Origin: Streptomyces justiciae
GTDB lineage: Bacteria > Actinomycetota > Actinomycetes > Streptomycetales > Streptomycetaceae
Direction of reading: 5' to 3'
Assembly: GCF_015163075.1 (NCBI RefSeq)
Contig: NZ_JADDXU010000011.1
Span: forward strand, 292,898 to 356,897
DNA length: 64,000 nucleotides
In this document: piece by piece, positions 24,737 through 33,153 of the stretch
Layout: every line of letters starts with the position of its first letter
How positions within the stretch are numbered: the first letter of the stretch is position 1
The notes under the pieces: generated by a model
The model's database searches: none
What the model was told of the DNA's origin: nothing
The model's input: only the letters and a program-made list of their open reading frames with translations
Made by a program: the position numbers and the translations under genes

Positions 24737-26116
24737 ATGAGGCACGCACGACGACGGATGGTCCGGCGAGTGACACGGCTGGCCGCGGTCGGCGGACTCC
24801 TGCTGGGCGGCACGATGGTCACCCGCGCCGTCGCGAGCGAACCAGACGCCCCCTCCGCCCTTCCCCGTACGACCGCTGCCTCAGCGGCACAGACCGGCAC
24901 CGATCTGGTGGCACGGCTGGGCACCTCCCGTACGGCGGGCAGCTGGATCGGGGACGACGGCCGCGAGGTCGTCGCCGTCACCGACCAGGACGCCGCGGCG
25001 CAGGTGCGCAAGGCGGGTGCCACGGCGAAGGTCGTTCCGCACAGCATGAACGAGCTCAAGTCGGCGACCGGGACGCTGCGTTCGGCGCCCCGGGTGGCCG
25101 GGACGGCGTGGGCCGTCGACTACCGGACCAACGAGGTGGTGGTACGGGCCGACAGCACCGTCTCCGCCGGCGACTGGAAGCGGCTCACCGAAGTGGCCGA
25201 GGGCATCGGCGGTTTCGTGCGCATGGAGCGCACCGAGGGCACGTTCACGCCCCGCGTCAACGGCGCGCAGCCGATCCTGTCGACGGGCGGGCGCTGTTCG
25301 GCGGGCTTCAACGTGACCGACGGACAGCAGGACTTCATCCTCACCGCCGGGCACTGCGGGCCCACCGGATCGGTGTGGTTCGCGGACAACCGGGGCCGCA
25401 CCCAGCTCGGCGAGACGACCGTGCAGAACTTCCCCGGCGCCGACTTCTCCCTGGTCAAGTACGACAGCGGCCGGGCGGGCGACGGCGCGGCGGTGGTGGC
25501 CGTCGGCGGCGGCAAGGGCGTGCTGATCACCGGCGCGGCCGATCCGGCCGTCGGGCAGCGGGTGTTCCGCAGCGGCAGCACCAGCGGGCTGCGCGACGGC
25601 CAGGTGACGGCGCTCAACGCGACGGTCAACTATCCCGAGGGCACGGTGACCGGGCTGATCGAGACGAACGTGTGCGCCGAACCCGGGGACAGCGGTGGCC
25701 CGTTGTTCTCCGAGGGGATCGCGCTCGGGGTGACCTCGGGCGGCAGCGGTGACTGCACGGCGGGCGGCACGACGTTCTTCCAGCCGGTGACGGCGGCGCT
25801 GAACCAGCTCGGGGTGCGGCTGCTGGTGTCCGCTCCCGCGGGCGGCGGGCAGCAGAGCGCCTCGCCGGCCCCGTCCGCGTCCGCCACCCAGGGCGCGGCC
25901 GCTCCGGGTGCGGCCACGCCGGGGTCGTCGACGCCCGCGACGGGCGGTGGCGCGGAGGGCGAGACGCTGCTGGCCCGGCTCACGGACACCCGTAACGTCG
26001 GCCCGGGGCTGCTGGTCGTCGGGGGCAGTCTGATCGCGTTGGTGGCGACCCGGTACATCCGGGCGGAGCAGGACCGCAAGGCGTACCAGCGGTACTACTC
26101 GGCGTCCTGGGGCTGA
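24737..26116 (+). CDS. S1 (chymotrypsin-like) serine protease with C-terminal membrane anchor
   Basis: 459 residues. A signal sequence (VTRLAAVGGLLLGGTMVTRA) leads into a pro-region of about 120 residues. The protease domain follows, with catalytic His (ILTAGHCGPTG), Asp (PGADFSLVKYD) and Ser (AEPGDSGGPLFSEG). Four Cys near these sites fit the two streptogrisin-type disulphides. Unlike secreted streptogrisins, it carries a Pro/Ala/Ser/Thr linker and a C-terminal membrane helix (PGLLVVGGSLIALVATRYI) with a short basic tail. The mature enzyme should therefore stay on the membrane, facing outward. A strong hairpin terminator follows. Confidence 0.9.
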   Translation: MRHARRRMVRRVTRLAAVGGLLLGGTMVTRAVASEPDAPSALPRTTAASAAQTGTDLVARLGTSRTAGSWIGDDGREVVAVTDQDAAAQVRKAGATAKVVPHSMNELKSATGTLRSAPRVAGTAWAVDYRTNEVVVRADSTVSAGDWKRLTEVAEGIGGFVRMERTEGTFTPRVNGAQPILSTGGRCSAGFNVTDGQQDFILTAGHCGPTGSVWFADNRGRTQLGETTVQNFPGADFSLVKYDSGRAGDGAAVVAVGGGKGVLITGAADPAVGQRVFRSGSTSGLRDGQVTALNATVNYPEGTVTGLIETNVCAEPGDSGGPLFSEGIALGVTSGGSGDCTAGGTTFFQPVTAALNQLGVRLLVSAPAGGGQQSASPAPSASATQGAAAPGAATPGSSTPATGGGAEGETLLARLTDTRNVGPGLLVVGGSLIALVATRYIRAEQDRKAYQRYYSASWG

Positions 26117-26136
26117 GGCCGGGCATGGAATGGAAA

Positions 26137-26160
26137 AGGCACCCGTGGGAACGGGTGCCT
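26137..26160. terminator. Strong bidirectional terminator
   Basis: AGGCACCCGT (26137-26146) and ACGGGTGCCT (26151-26160) form a perfect 10-bp stem with a GGGA tetraloop. It is preceded by an A-rich run that gives a U-tract for the minus-strand transcript. It serves the protease gene and the small minus-strand gene. Confidence 0.88.
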
Positions 26161-26192
26161 CAGGTGGCCTTGAGTGTCTTTCGAGGCTGATG

Positions 26193-26357
26193 TCAGGCCG
26201 GCTGCGGGGCCGCGGCGGCCCACTCCAGGACGAGCCGCCGGTATTCCTCGCGCTGCTCGCCGCTCAGTGTCCCGCCCGACCGGAACCACAGGGCCCGGAT
26301 CTCCTCGTTGACCTCGTCAGCCGACCTGTCGGAGGCGGGTTCAACAGTGGTGGACAT
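26193..26357 (-). CDS. 54-residue hypothetical protein
   Basis: The frame from ATG 26357 encodes an acidic-then-amphipathic protein (SADEVNEEIRALWFRSGGTL, then SGEQREEYRRLVLEWAAAA), apparently two helices. No membrane segment or known domain is seen. It lies between the bidirectional terminator and the ROK gene. The frame is open to 26498, but the upstream part shows no protein-like pattern. Small helical proteins of this kind are common in Streptomyces; the function is unknown. Confidence 0.6.
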   Translation of the reverse strand: MSTTVEPASDRSADEVNEEIRALWFRSGGTLSGEQREEYRRLVLEWAAAAPQPA

Positions 26358-26494
26358 GATGTGAAGCATACGGGCCCCGACGTGAAGGCCACGTGAGTAA
26401 GTACGAGCAATACGGACATTTCGGACCGTGTTGCTGATCACGTCCATCTGTCCACCCCGGTCAGGGAGTTCACCCAGCTCAGACGTGGTGGAAC

Positions 26495-27658
26495 TCACGC
26501 TTCCGCGGTGCCGAGCACCAGGACCTGGATGGCCAGGACCGCCGCGCCGCGCGCCCAGTCGTGAAAGTCGGACACCTTGGTCTCCAGGTCGATCGGCGCG
26601 GCCAGCGGATGCCGGTGGAAGCGGACGGTGTCGTCCACGACCTTGCCCGCCACGTCCATCAGGCCGACGCCCTCACCGGCGAGCAGGATCTTCTGCGGCA
26701 TCGCGAAGTTGGCGATCTGGGCGACCAGGGTGCCCAGCGCCCGCGCGGCCTCGTCGATGACCCGCGCCGGCATGGGCTCGCCCGCGGCGGCGAGGGCGAG
26801 GATCTCCTCGTAGGTGTGGTCACGGCCGGTCGCGGCCCGCACCTGGTAGCGGATGTTGGGAATGGTCAACAGGGAGACGGCGCTGCCTCGTTCGCCTTCG
26901 GGGGTGAGCGGGCCGTTGGGGTTGACGATCCAGTGGCGCCCGAAGCCGCGGTCCTCCTCGGCGTAGGGCACCCGCCGTCCGTTCAGCACGAGTCCGTAGC
27001 CGATGCCGGCGCCGATGGTGAGCACGACGAACCTCTCGAGGCCGCGGCCGGCGCCGAACCAGGTCTCCGCCTCGACGAGCGCGGCGACGTCGTTCTCCAC
27101 CACGACCGGCAACCCCGTGCGGTCCTCGACGAGTTCGGCGAGCGGGACGTCGCGCCAGTCCAGGAACGGCGACTCCCCCACGACGGCACGCTCCTGGACC
27201 AGCCCGCCCACGCCGATGCCGATACCGGCGACGCGTGAGGGGTGGGCGCGGGACAGCTCGTCGGTCATCTCCGCGAGCACGTCGGCGACTTCGGCGGGGT
27301 CATGGGTGGTGAGGGCGCGGTCGTGGCGGGCGACGATCTCGCTGCGCAGGGTGGTGACGACGCCGTAGACCATGTCACCGGTCACCTTGAAGCCGATGAA
27401 GGACCGGGAGTCGGCGACGACGTCGAGCGGCTGCGAGGGTCGGCCCTGGCGGACCTCGGCGGGGCCGCCCGCTTCGGGGACCTCGATCAGCAGCCCGGAC
27501 TCGATGAGCGGTTTGGTCAGCCGGGTGAGGCTGCCCGCGGACAGGTCGAGTCGGCGCGCGAGCTCGGTGCGCGACAGCGGCCCGTGGACGAGCACCTCGA
27601 TCGCCACCGAGCGCTCACCGGGACTCAGGGGGTGCCAGCTGGCGGCTGCTGCGGTCAT
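26495..27658 (-). CDS. ROK family transcriptional regulator
   Basis: 387 residues. The N-terminal winged helix is visible (LSRTELARRLDLSAGSLTRL), followed by the ROK sugar-kinase-like fold (VAGIGIGVGGLVQERAVVG, VVVENDVAALVEAETWFGAG, VVLTIGAGIGYGLVLNG). The Cys-rich zinc motif typical of active ROK kinases is missing: the stretch GFGRHWIVNPNGPLTPEG has the His but no Cys. It is thus probably only a sugar sensor and repressor. It diverges from the permease operon at 27827, its likely target. Confidence 0.9.
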   Translation of the reverse strand: MTAAAASWHPLSPGERSVAIEVLVHGPLSRTELARRLDLSAGSLTRLTKPLIESGLLIEVPEAGGPAEVRQGRPSQPLDVVADSRSFIGFKVTGDMVYGVVTTLRSEIVARHDRALTTHDPAEVADVLAEMTDELSRAHPSRVAGIGIGVGGLVQERAVVGESPFLDWRDVPLAELVEDRTGLPVVVENDVAALVEAETWFGAGRGLERFVVLTIGAGIGYGLVLNGRRVPYAEEDRGFGRHWIVNPNGPLTPEGERGSAVSLLTIPNIRYQVRAATGRDHTYEEILALAAAGEPMPARVIDEAARALGTLVAQIANFAMPQKILLAGEGVGLMDVAGKVVDDTVRFHRHPLAAPIDLETKVSDFHDWARGAAVLAIQVLVLGTAEA

Positions 27659-27826
27659 GACGATCAGTATCCCCCGATCATTTCTTTTGCCATGGAAGCA
27701 ACATGACCACTCTAGGACGCGAGGAGTGGCTTGGAAACAATGTTCGCACGCCTCTTGACGCCCTTATTCTTTCGCTACAAAAGTAAGTGGCCGAGGACGA
27801 GCCGCCGCAGACGAGGGAGTCTCCCG
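27659..27826. promoter_or_regulatory. Divergent promoter region of the ROK-controlled sugar locus
   Basis: This 168-bp gap is clearly AT-richer than its surroundings. It contains TTGACG (27755-27760) followed, 15 bases on, by TACAAA (27776-27781), which resembles a promoter for the permease operon. An operator for the ROK protein is expected here but cannot be defined from one sequence. Confidence 0.4.
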
Positions 27827-28792
27827 ATGACCATCGCCTCCAGCAGCCCTCCGTCGCGCCTCCCCGTGGGTGGCGCCGAGGGCGCACGGACGACACCGAG
27901 GACGAGGAAGGTGAAAGCCCGGGAGGGCGGCGGGGACGGCCGGCTCGCCGCGGTGTTCCTCGCGCCGGCGCTGCTGGGCTTCCTGGTCTTCCTGCTCTGG
28001 CCGACCCTGCGGGGCATCTATCTGAGCTTCACCCGCTTCAACCTGCTGACGCCCGCGGAGTGGGTCGGCCTCGACAACTACGACCGGATGGTCCACGACC
28101 CGATCTTCTGGGACTCGCTACGGGTCACCGTCGTCTACGTGGTCATCAACATCGGGGTGCAGACGGTGTCGGCGCTCGCCATCGCCGTACTGCTCCAGCG
28201 GCTGACCCAGTCGGCCGTGCTGCGCGGCATCGTGCTCACGCCGTATCTGATGTCCAACGTCGTCGCGGGCATCGTCTGGCTCTGGGTCCTGGACACCCAG
28301 CTCGGCATAGGCAACGAGATCATCGCCGGGCTCGGTTTCGACCGCATCCCGTTCCTCAACGACGAGACCTGGGCGATCCCGACGATCGCGCTGATCAACG
28401 TGTGGCGGCACGTCGGCTACACCGCGCTGCTGCTGTTCGCGGGGCTCCAGGCCATCCCGAACGACATGTACGAGGCCGCGAAGGTGGACGGCGCGAGCGA
28501 GTGGCGCATGTTCTGGCGGATCACGCTGCCGCTGCTGCGTCCGGTCCTGGCGGTCGTGCTGATCATGACGGTGATCGGGTCGTTCCAGGTGTTCGACACG
28601 GTCGCCGTGACGACCAACGGCGGACCGGCGAACGCCACCAACGTCCTGCAGTTCTACATCTACGGCTCCGCCTTCGGCCGCTTCCAGTTCGGCTACGCCT
28701 CCGCGATGTCGGTCGCGCTGCTGGTGGTGCTCAGCGCGATCACGGTGCTCCAGTACCGGATCACGCGCGCCGGCCAGACGGACCTGGGCTGA
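27827..28792 (+). CDS. Carbohydrate ABC transporter permease (MalF-type, CUT1)
   Basis: 321 residues from ATG 27827 (GAGGGAG upstream). A charged, Pro-rich N-terminal arm of about 40 residues is followed by six expected membrane helices (LAAVFLAPALLGFLVFLLWP first). The EAA loop is MYEAAKVDGASEWRMFWRIT. It is the first gene of a four-gene operon: permease, permease, binding protein, oxidoreductase. No ATPase is present; a shared ATPase such as MsiK is likely. Confidence 0.92.
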   Translation: MTIASSSPPSRLPVGGAEGARTTPRTRKVKAREGGGDGRLAAVFLAPALLGFLVFLLWPTLRGIYLSFTRFNLLTPAEWVGLDNYDRMVHDPIFWDSLRVTVVYVVINIGVQTVSALAIAVLLQRLTQSAVLRGIVLTPYLMSNVVAGIVWLWVLDTQLGIGNEIIAGLGFDRIPFLNDETWAIPTIALINVWRHVGYTALLLFAGLQAIPNDMYEAAKVDGASEWRMFWRITLPLLRPVLAVVLIMTVIGSFQVFDTVAVTTNGGPANATNVLQFYIYGSAFGRFQFGYASAMSVALLVVLSAITVLQYRITRAGQTDLG

Positions 28793-28811
28793 GGAGAGGG
28801 GAGACATCGAC

Positions 28812-29738
28812 ATGGCCGCTGTGACCGCAACGACGAGTCCCGTGTCCGTACGACCGCTCAGGCGCCGGCCCTCCCTGGGCCGGGTCGCGGCCTGGGTGGT
28901 GATGGCCGCGATCGTGCTCGTGACGCTGCTGCCGTTCTACTGGATCCTGCGCACCGCGCTGTCCTCCAACACCGCGCTCGCCGCCCACCCCGGCGACCCG
29001 CTGCCCGTCGACTTCACCACCGGCGGCTTCGAGCGGGCGCTCGGACTCCAGTCCACCGAGGAGGCCATCGCCCAGGGCGGATCGGGCGGCGGGCTGAAGT
29101 TCTGGCGCTATCTGATCAACTCGGTCGCCGTCTCGACCCTGATCACCGTCTGCCAGATCTTCTTCTCCGCGATGGCCGCCTACGCCTTCGCCCGGCTGCG
29201 CTGGCGCGGCCGGGACAAGGTCTTCGGCCTGTTCCTGGCCGGGCTGATGGTGCCCACCATCTTCACGCTGCTGCCGAACTTCGTGCTCATCAAGCAACTC
29301 GGCCTGATCGACAACCTGTTGGGCATCGCCCTGCCGACGATGTTCATGACGCCGTTCGCGGTGTTCTTCCTGCGGCAGTTCTTCATGAACGTGCCCCGCG
29401 AGGTCGAGGAGGCGGCGCTGCTCGACGGCGCCGGGAAGGTCAGGATCTTCTTCCGGGTGATGCTGCCGATGGCGTCCACGCCGGTCCTCACGCTCGGTGT
29501 GCTGACGTACATCACCTCCTGGAACGACTACTTCTGGCCGCTGATGGTGTCGTACAGCGACAGCTCGCGGGTGCTGACCGTGGCGCTCGCCATCTTCCGG
29601 GCGCAGACCCCGCAGACCGGTTACGACTGGTCCGGCCTGATGGCCGCCACGCTCATCGCGGCCCTTCCCATGCTGCTGCTGTTCGGTGTCTTCGCGCGCC
29701 GCATCGTCAGCACCATCAGCTTCACCGGCGTCAAGTAA
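28812..29738 (+). CDS. Carbohydrate ABC transporter permease (MalG-type, CUT1)
   Basis: 308 residues, six membrane helices and the EAA loop EVEEAALLDGAGKVRIFFRV. GAGGAGAGGGGAG is within the 19-base gap after the first permease. It has a larger extracellular loop between helices 1 and 2 (residues about 50-100) than the usual MalG pattern. It pairs with the preceding permease. Confidence 0.92.
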   Translation: MAAVTATTSPVSVRPLRRRPSLGRVAAWVVMAAIVLVTLLPFYWILRTALSSNTALAAHPGDPLPVDFTTGGFERALGLQSTEEAIAQGGSGGGLKFWRYLINSVAVSTLITVCQIFFSAMAAYAFARLRWRGRDKVFGLFLAGLMVPTIFTLLPNFVLIKQLGLIDNLLGIALPTMFMTPFAVFFLRQFFMNVPREVEEAALLDGAGKVRIFFRVMLPMASTPVLTLGVLTYITSWNDYFWPLMVSYSDSSRVLTVALAIFRAQTPQTGYDWSGLMAATLIAALPMLLLFGVFARRIVSTISFTGVK

Positions 29739-29748
29739 GGGGACCGGG

Positions 29749-31092
29749 ATGCGAATTCGAACCGTCATGGCGCTCACGGGAGCGCTGACGCTGTCCCTGG
29801 TCTCCGGCTGCGCGCAGGGCGGCGCGGCCGGCTCGGGCGCCAACTCCGTGACGTATTGGCTGTGGGACGCCAACCAGCTGCCCGCCTACCAGGCCTGCGC
29901 GAAGGGCTTCGAGAAGGAGAACCCGGGCCTCAACGTCAAGATCACACAGATGGGCTGGGCGGACTACTGGACCAAGCTCACCGCGAGCTTCATCGCGGGC
30001 ACCGAGCCGGACGTCTTCACCGACCACATCCAGAAGTTCGGCCAGTTCGCCGACCTCAACGTGCTCGAACCGCTGGACGACCTGGGCATCGACGACTCCG
30101 CCTACCAGGCCGGGCTCGGCGCCAACTGGGTGGGCCAGGACGGGCACCGCTACGGCGCCCCCAAGGACTGGGACACCGTCGCCCTCTTCTACAACAAGAA
30201 GCTGACCGAGGCGGCCGGTCTCACCGCCGACCAGCTCAACTCCCTGTCCTGGAACCCGAAGGACGGCGGCACCTTCGAGAAGGCCATCGCCCATCTGACC
30301 GTCGACCGCAACGGCAAGCGCGGCGACGAACCGGGCTTCGACAAGAACCACGTCAAGGTGTACGGCCTCGCCACGGGCGGCGCGGGCGACGGCGACGGGC
30401 AGACCACCTGGAGCCCGTTCACCGCCTCGACGGGCTGGAACTACACGGACAAGGCCCGCTGGGGCGACGCCTACGAGTACAACAGCAAGACCTTCCAGTC
30501 GGTGATCGACTGGTACTTCGGGCTGGCGAAGAAGGGCTATCTCGCGCCCTTCACCGACTACACCGACGGCGCCAACCCGGCCAACGCGCAGGTGGCGTCC
30601 GGCAGGGCCGCTGCGGCCTTCGACGGCGCCTGGATGATCTCGACGTACTACGGCACCAAGGGGCTGAGCGTCGGCACCGCCGTCACCCCCACCGGTCCGA
30701 GCGGCAAGCGGGCCACCATGATGAACGGCCTCGCCGACTCGGTCACCAAGAACGCCCGCAACAAGGAGGGCGCGAAGAAATGGGTGAAGTACCTGGCCTC
30801 GAACGAGTGCCAGAAGACCGTCGGCGGCTACGGCATCGTCTTCCCCGCCACCCCTGACGGCACCGCGGCGGCCGTGGCGGCGTACCGGAAGAAGGGCATC
30901 GACGTGTCCGCCTTCACCGAACCGGTCACCGACAAGCAGCACGCCCGGACGTTCTCCTTCCCGGTCACCGACTACGCGGCGGACGTGTACGCGCTGATGC
31001 GCCCGGCCATGCAGGACGTCTTCGCCAACGACGCCCCGGTGAGCGGCCTGACCAAGACCAACGACCAGATCAACTTCATCCTCGGCCAGTAG
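29749..31092 (+). CDS. Sugar-binding lipoprotein of the ROK-controlled importer
   Basis: 447 residues from ATG 29749, 10 bases after the permease stop with AGGGGA upstream. The signal sequence ends in lipobox VSGC (ALTLSLVSGCAQGG). The mature protein has the family pattern of extracellular solute-binding proteins (VTYWLWDANQLPAYQACAKG; DYWTKLTASFIAGTEPDVFT). The TAG stop at the 3' end lies inside a four-unit 12-bp tandem repeat. The sugar bound is unknown; the Gfo/Idh enzyme in the operon suggests a cyclitol or an oxidisable sugar. Confidence 0.92.
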   Translation: MRIRTVMALTGALTLSLVSGCAQGGAAGSGANSVTYWLWDANQLPAYQACAKGFEKENPGLNVKITQMGWADYWTKLTASFIAGTEPDVFTDHIQKFGQFADLNVLEPLDDLGIDDSAYQAGLGANWVGQDGHRYGAPKDWDTVALFYNKKLTEAAGLTADQLNSLSWNPKDGGTFEKAIAHLTVDRNGKRGDEPGFDKNHVKVYGLATGGAGDGDGQTTWSPFTASTGWNYTDKARWGDAYEYNSKTFQSVIDWYFGLAKKGYLAPFTDYTDGANPANAQVASGRAAAAFDGAWMISTYYGTKGLSVGTAVTPTGPSGKRATMMNGLADSVTKNARNKEGAKKWVKYLASNECQKTVGGYGIVFPATPDGTAAAVAAYRKKGIDVSAFTEPVTDKQHARTFSFPVTDYAADVYALMRPAMQDVFANDAPVSGLTKTNDQINFILGQ

Positions 31093-31134
31093 TGAGGCCG
31101 GTAGTGAGCTCGGTAGCGAGCCCAGTAGTGAAAG
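31087..31134 (+). repeat. Four-copy 12-bp tandem repeat at the binding-protein stop codon
   Basis: Units CAGTAGTGAGGC, CGGTAGTGAGCT, CGGTAGCGAGCC and CAGTAGTGAAAG follow one another without gaps. The first holds the TAG stop of the binding protein. Three of the four units carry TAGTGA in the same register, giving multiple stops. It fills most of the spacer before the oxidoreductase start. Confidence 0.75.
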
Positions 31135-31145
31135 GCATCTCCTCC

Positions 31146-32345
31146 ATGACGTTCTCCCTCGGCATCGTCGGCGCCGGGCAGTTCTCGGGCCAGTTCGCCA
31201 AGCTGTTCCTGGCCCATCCCGGTGTCCGCGACGTCTACGTCACCGACCTCCTGCCCGAGCGCGCCGAGCAACTCGCCGCCGCCGAAGGCCTGTCGGGCAC
31301 CTTCCCGTCGTACCAGGCCATGCTGGAGTCGGAGGCGGTCGACGCGGTCGCGATCTTCACCCAGCGCTGGACGCACGGCCCGCTGGTCCTCCAGGGTCTC
31401 AACGCCGGCAAGCACGTCTACTCGGCGGTCCCCATGGCGATCACCACCGAGGAGATCGCGGCGATCATCGACGCGGTCAAGGCGACCGGGCTGACGTACA
31501 TGATGGGCGAGACCAGCCAGTACAACCCGGCGACCGTGCACGCCCGCAACCAGATCGCCGAGGGCGCCTTCGGACGGCTCTTCTACGCCGAGGGCGACTA
31601 CGTCCACGACATGGATCTCGGCTTCTACGAGGCGTACCAGTACAGCGGCGGCGACAACTGGAAGGCCACCGCCAGCTATCCCCCGCTGCTGTACCCGACC
31701 CACTCGGTGGGCGGGGTACTCGGCGCCTGGCAGACGCACGCGGTCAGCGTGTCGGCGATCGGGGTCGTGGACGACCGCGGGGACGGGGTGTTCGACAAGG
31801 AGGTCAGCCAGTTCGGTAATGACTTCTCCAACGCCACCGCGCTGTTCGAGGTGGCCGGCGGCGGTTCGTTCCGTACCAACGAGTTCCGGCGGGTGGGCTA
31901 CCCCTCGCACATCCGCGAGTCCCGTTTCCGCTTCTTCGGCACGGAGGCGAGCATGGAGCAGCTCGCCACGTACGCGCTGTGGCAGGACAAGAAGGGTGTG
32001 AAGGACATCAGCGAACTCCTGGAGCCCAAGCCGACGTTGTCGCCTGACGACCCGTCACTCCAGCACATCGCGCCGGACCTTCGGGCCGCCTTCACCTCCG
32101 GCTCGGCGCCGGTGCACGACCGCTCGCGGCTGCCGCGGGAGTTCGACCACCTGCACAACGGCCATGAGGGCAGCCACCACTTCCTGGTGGACGACTTCGT
32201 CACCGCGGTCAACTCCCGCACGCTGCCGTCCGTCAACGCCTGGGTGGCGGCCCGCTACACCCTGCCGGGCATCATCGCGCACGAGTCCGCGCGGCAGGGC
32301 GGGGTACGACTGGAGATCCCGGACTTCGGGGACGCGCCGCAGTAA
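31146..32345 (+). CDS. Gfo/Idh/MocA family oxidoreductase
   Basis: 399 residues from ATG 31146 with AAAGG upstream. The Rossmann nucleotide-binding motif is FSLGIVGAGQFSGQFAKLFL. The family EKP position reads KHVYSAVPMAITTEEI, so Glu-Lys is replaced by Ser-Ala and the usual catalytic Lys of that motif is absent. The C-terminal substrate domain includes GETSQYNPATVHARNQIAEG and WVAARYTLPGIIAHESARQG. It is the last gene of the sugar operon and probably acts on the imported sugar or its derivative. The altered EKP motif makes the chemistry uncertain. Confidence 0.87.
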   Translation: MTFSLGIVGAGQFSGQFAKLFLAHPGVRDVYVTDLLPERAEQLAAAEGLSGTFPSYQAMLESEAVDAVAIFTQRWTHGPLVLQGLNAGKHVYSAVPMAITTEEIAAIIDAVKATGLTYMMGETSQYNPATVHARNQIAEGAFGRLFYAEGDYVHDMDLGFYEAYQYSGGDNWKATASYPPLLYPTHSVGGVLGAWQTHAVSVSAIGVVDDRGDGVFDKEVSQFGNDFSNATALFEVAGGGSFRTNEFRRVGYPSHIRESRFRFFGTEASMEQLATYALWQDKKGVKDISELLEPKPTLSPDDPSLQHIAPDLRAAFTSGSAPVHDRSRLPREFDHLHNGHEGSHHFLVDDFVTAVNSRTLPSVNAWVAARYTLPGIIAHESARQGGVRLEIPDFGDAPQ

Positions 32346-32373
32346 CACGCGTACGCCGTGGGCCGGGTGGCGA

Positions 32374-33072
32374 TCAGGTGCCCGGCTTGCGGCCGTACAC
32401 GAAGACGTCGTCGCCCTTCTTCAGCAACGACCAGTACTTCTTCGCGGTCGTCTTCGTCATGTTGACGCAGCCGTGCGACCCCGGCGGGTTCCACATGCTG
32501 AGGTTCACCGAGTGGAAAGCCTGGCCGCCGTCGAAGAACTGGCTGTACGGCATGGGCACGTTGTAGATGTTCGAGACGTGGTCGATGTCCCGCCAGTAGA
32601 TCTTCTTCAGGCCGGTGCGGGTCTCGTAGCCGTCGCGGCCGGTGCGCACCGGGACGGGGCCGTAGACGAGCCTGTCGCCGTCCTGGATCCAGCTCAGCTG
32701 GAGCGTGAGGTTGACGCAGGCGATGCGGCCCTTGTTGGTCGGGCACTTGCCTTCCTTGTTGGGGTTGTTGCCGACCGCCTTCTGCTTCTTCATCAGGTCC
32801 ATCACACCCCAGGTGACAGGACCCGCGTAGCCGACGTTCGGCGTGATGCCGTGCTTGTTCTGGAAGGCCTGGATGGCCTTGCAGTCGGTCGTCGACTGCT
32901 TGCCGTCCACCGGGAGCCCGAGGAACTTCTCGACCTGCTTCTGGTACGGGCCGGTCTGGGTGGTGCAGCTCGTGGCCGCCTGCGCGGGCGCGGTGCCCAG
33001 CGCGAGGGTGAGCGGTGCGGCCAGTCCGGTGAGAGCGAGGGCGACGGCCCCTCGTCTGCGTATGTCCCCCAT
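32374..33072 (-). CDS. Secreted L,D-transpeptidase with peptidoglycan-binding domain
   Basis: 232 residues. The signal peptide (AVALALTGLAAPLTLALGTA, cleavage near AQA-A) is followed by a peptidoglycan-binding region (YQKQVEKFLGLPVDGKQSTT; IQAFQNKHGITPNVGYAGPV). The YkuD catalytic domain has the motif GSHGCVNMTKTTAKKYWSLL with the nucleophile Cys. It would form 3-3 cross-links in the cell wall or attach proteins to it. Additional Cys residues in the N-terminal half may form disulphides. Confidence 0.92.
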   Translation of the reverse strand: MGDIRRRGAVALALTGLAAPLTLALGTAPAQAATSCTTQTGPYQKQVEKFLGLPVDGKQSTTDCKAIQAFQNKHGITPNVGYAGPVTWGVMDLMKKQKAVGNNPNKEGKCPTNKGRIACVNLTLQLSWIQDGDRLVYGPVPVRTGRDGYETRTGLKKIYWRDIDHVSNIYNVPMPYSQFFDGGQAFHSVNLSMWNPPGSHGCVNMTKTTAKKYWSLLKKGDDVFVYGRKPGT

Positions 33073-33153
33073 GGTGGGCCTTGCCTTTCCAGTACGTGTC
33101 CGGTGCGATCTCCCTGTTTGACCGGTGTACGGGGGCGGCGGTTGTATGCCGGT

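Noticed and set aside
26358..26498. N-terminal extension of the 54-residue protein
   Set aside because: The added residues are of unlike composition, span the AT-richer promoter-like DNA and lack a ribosome site.
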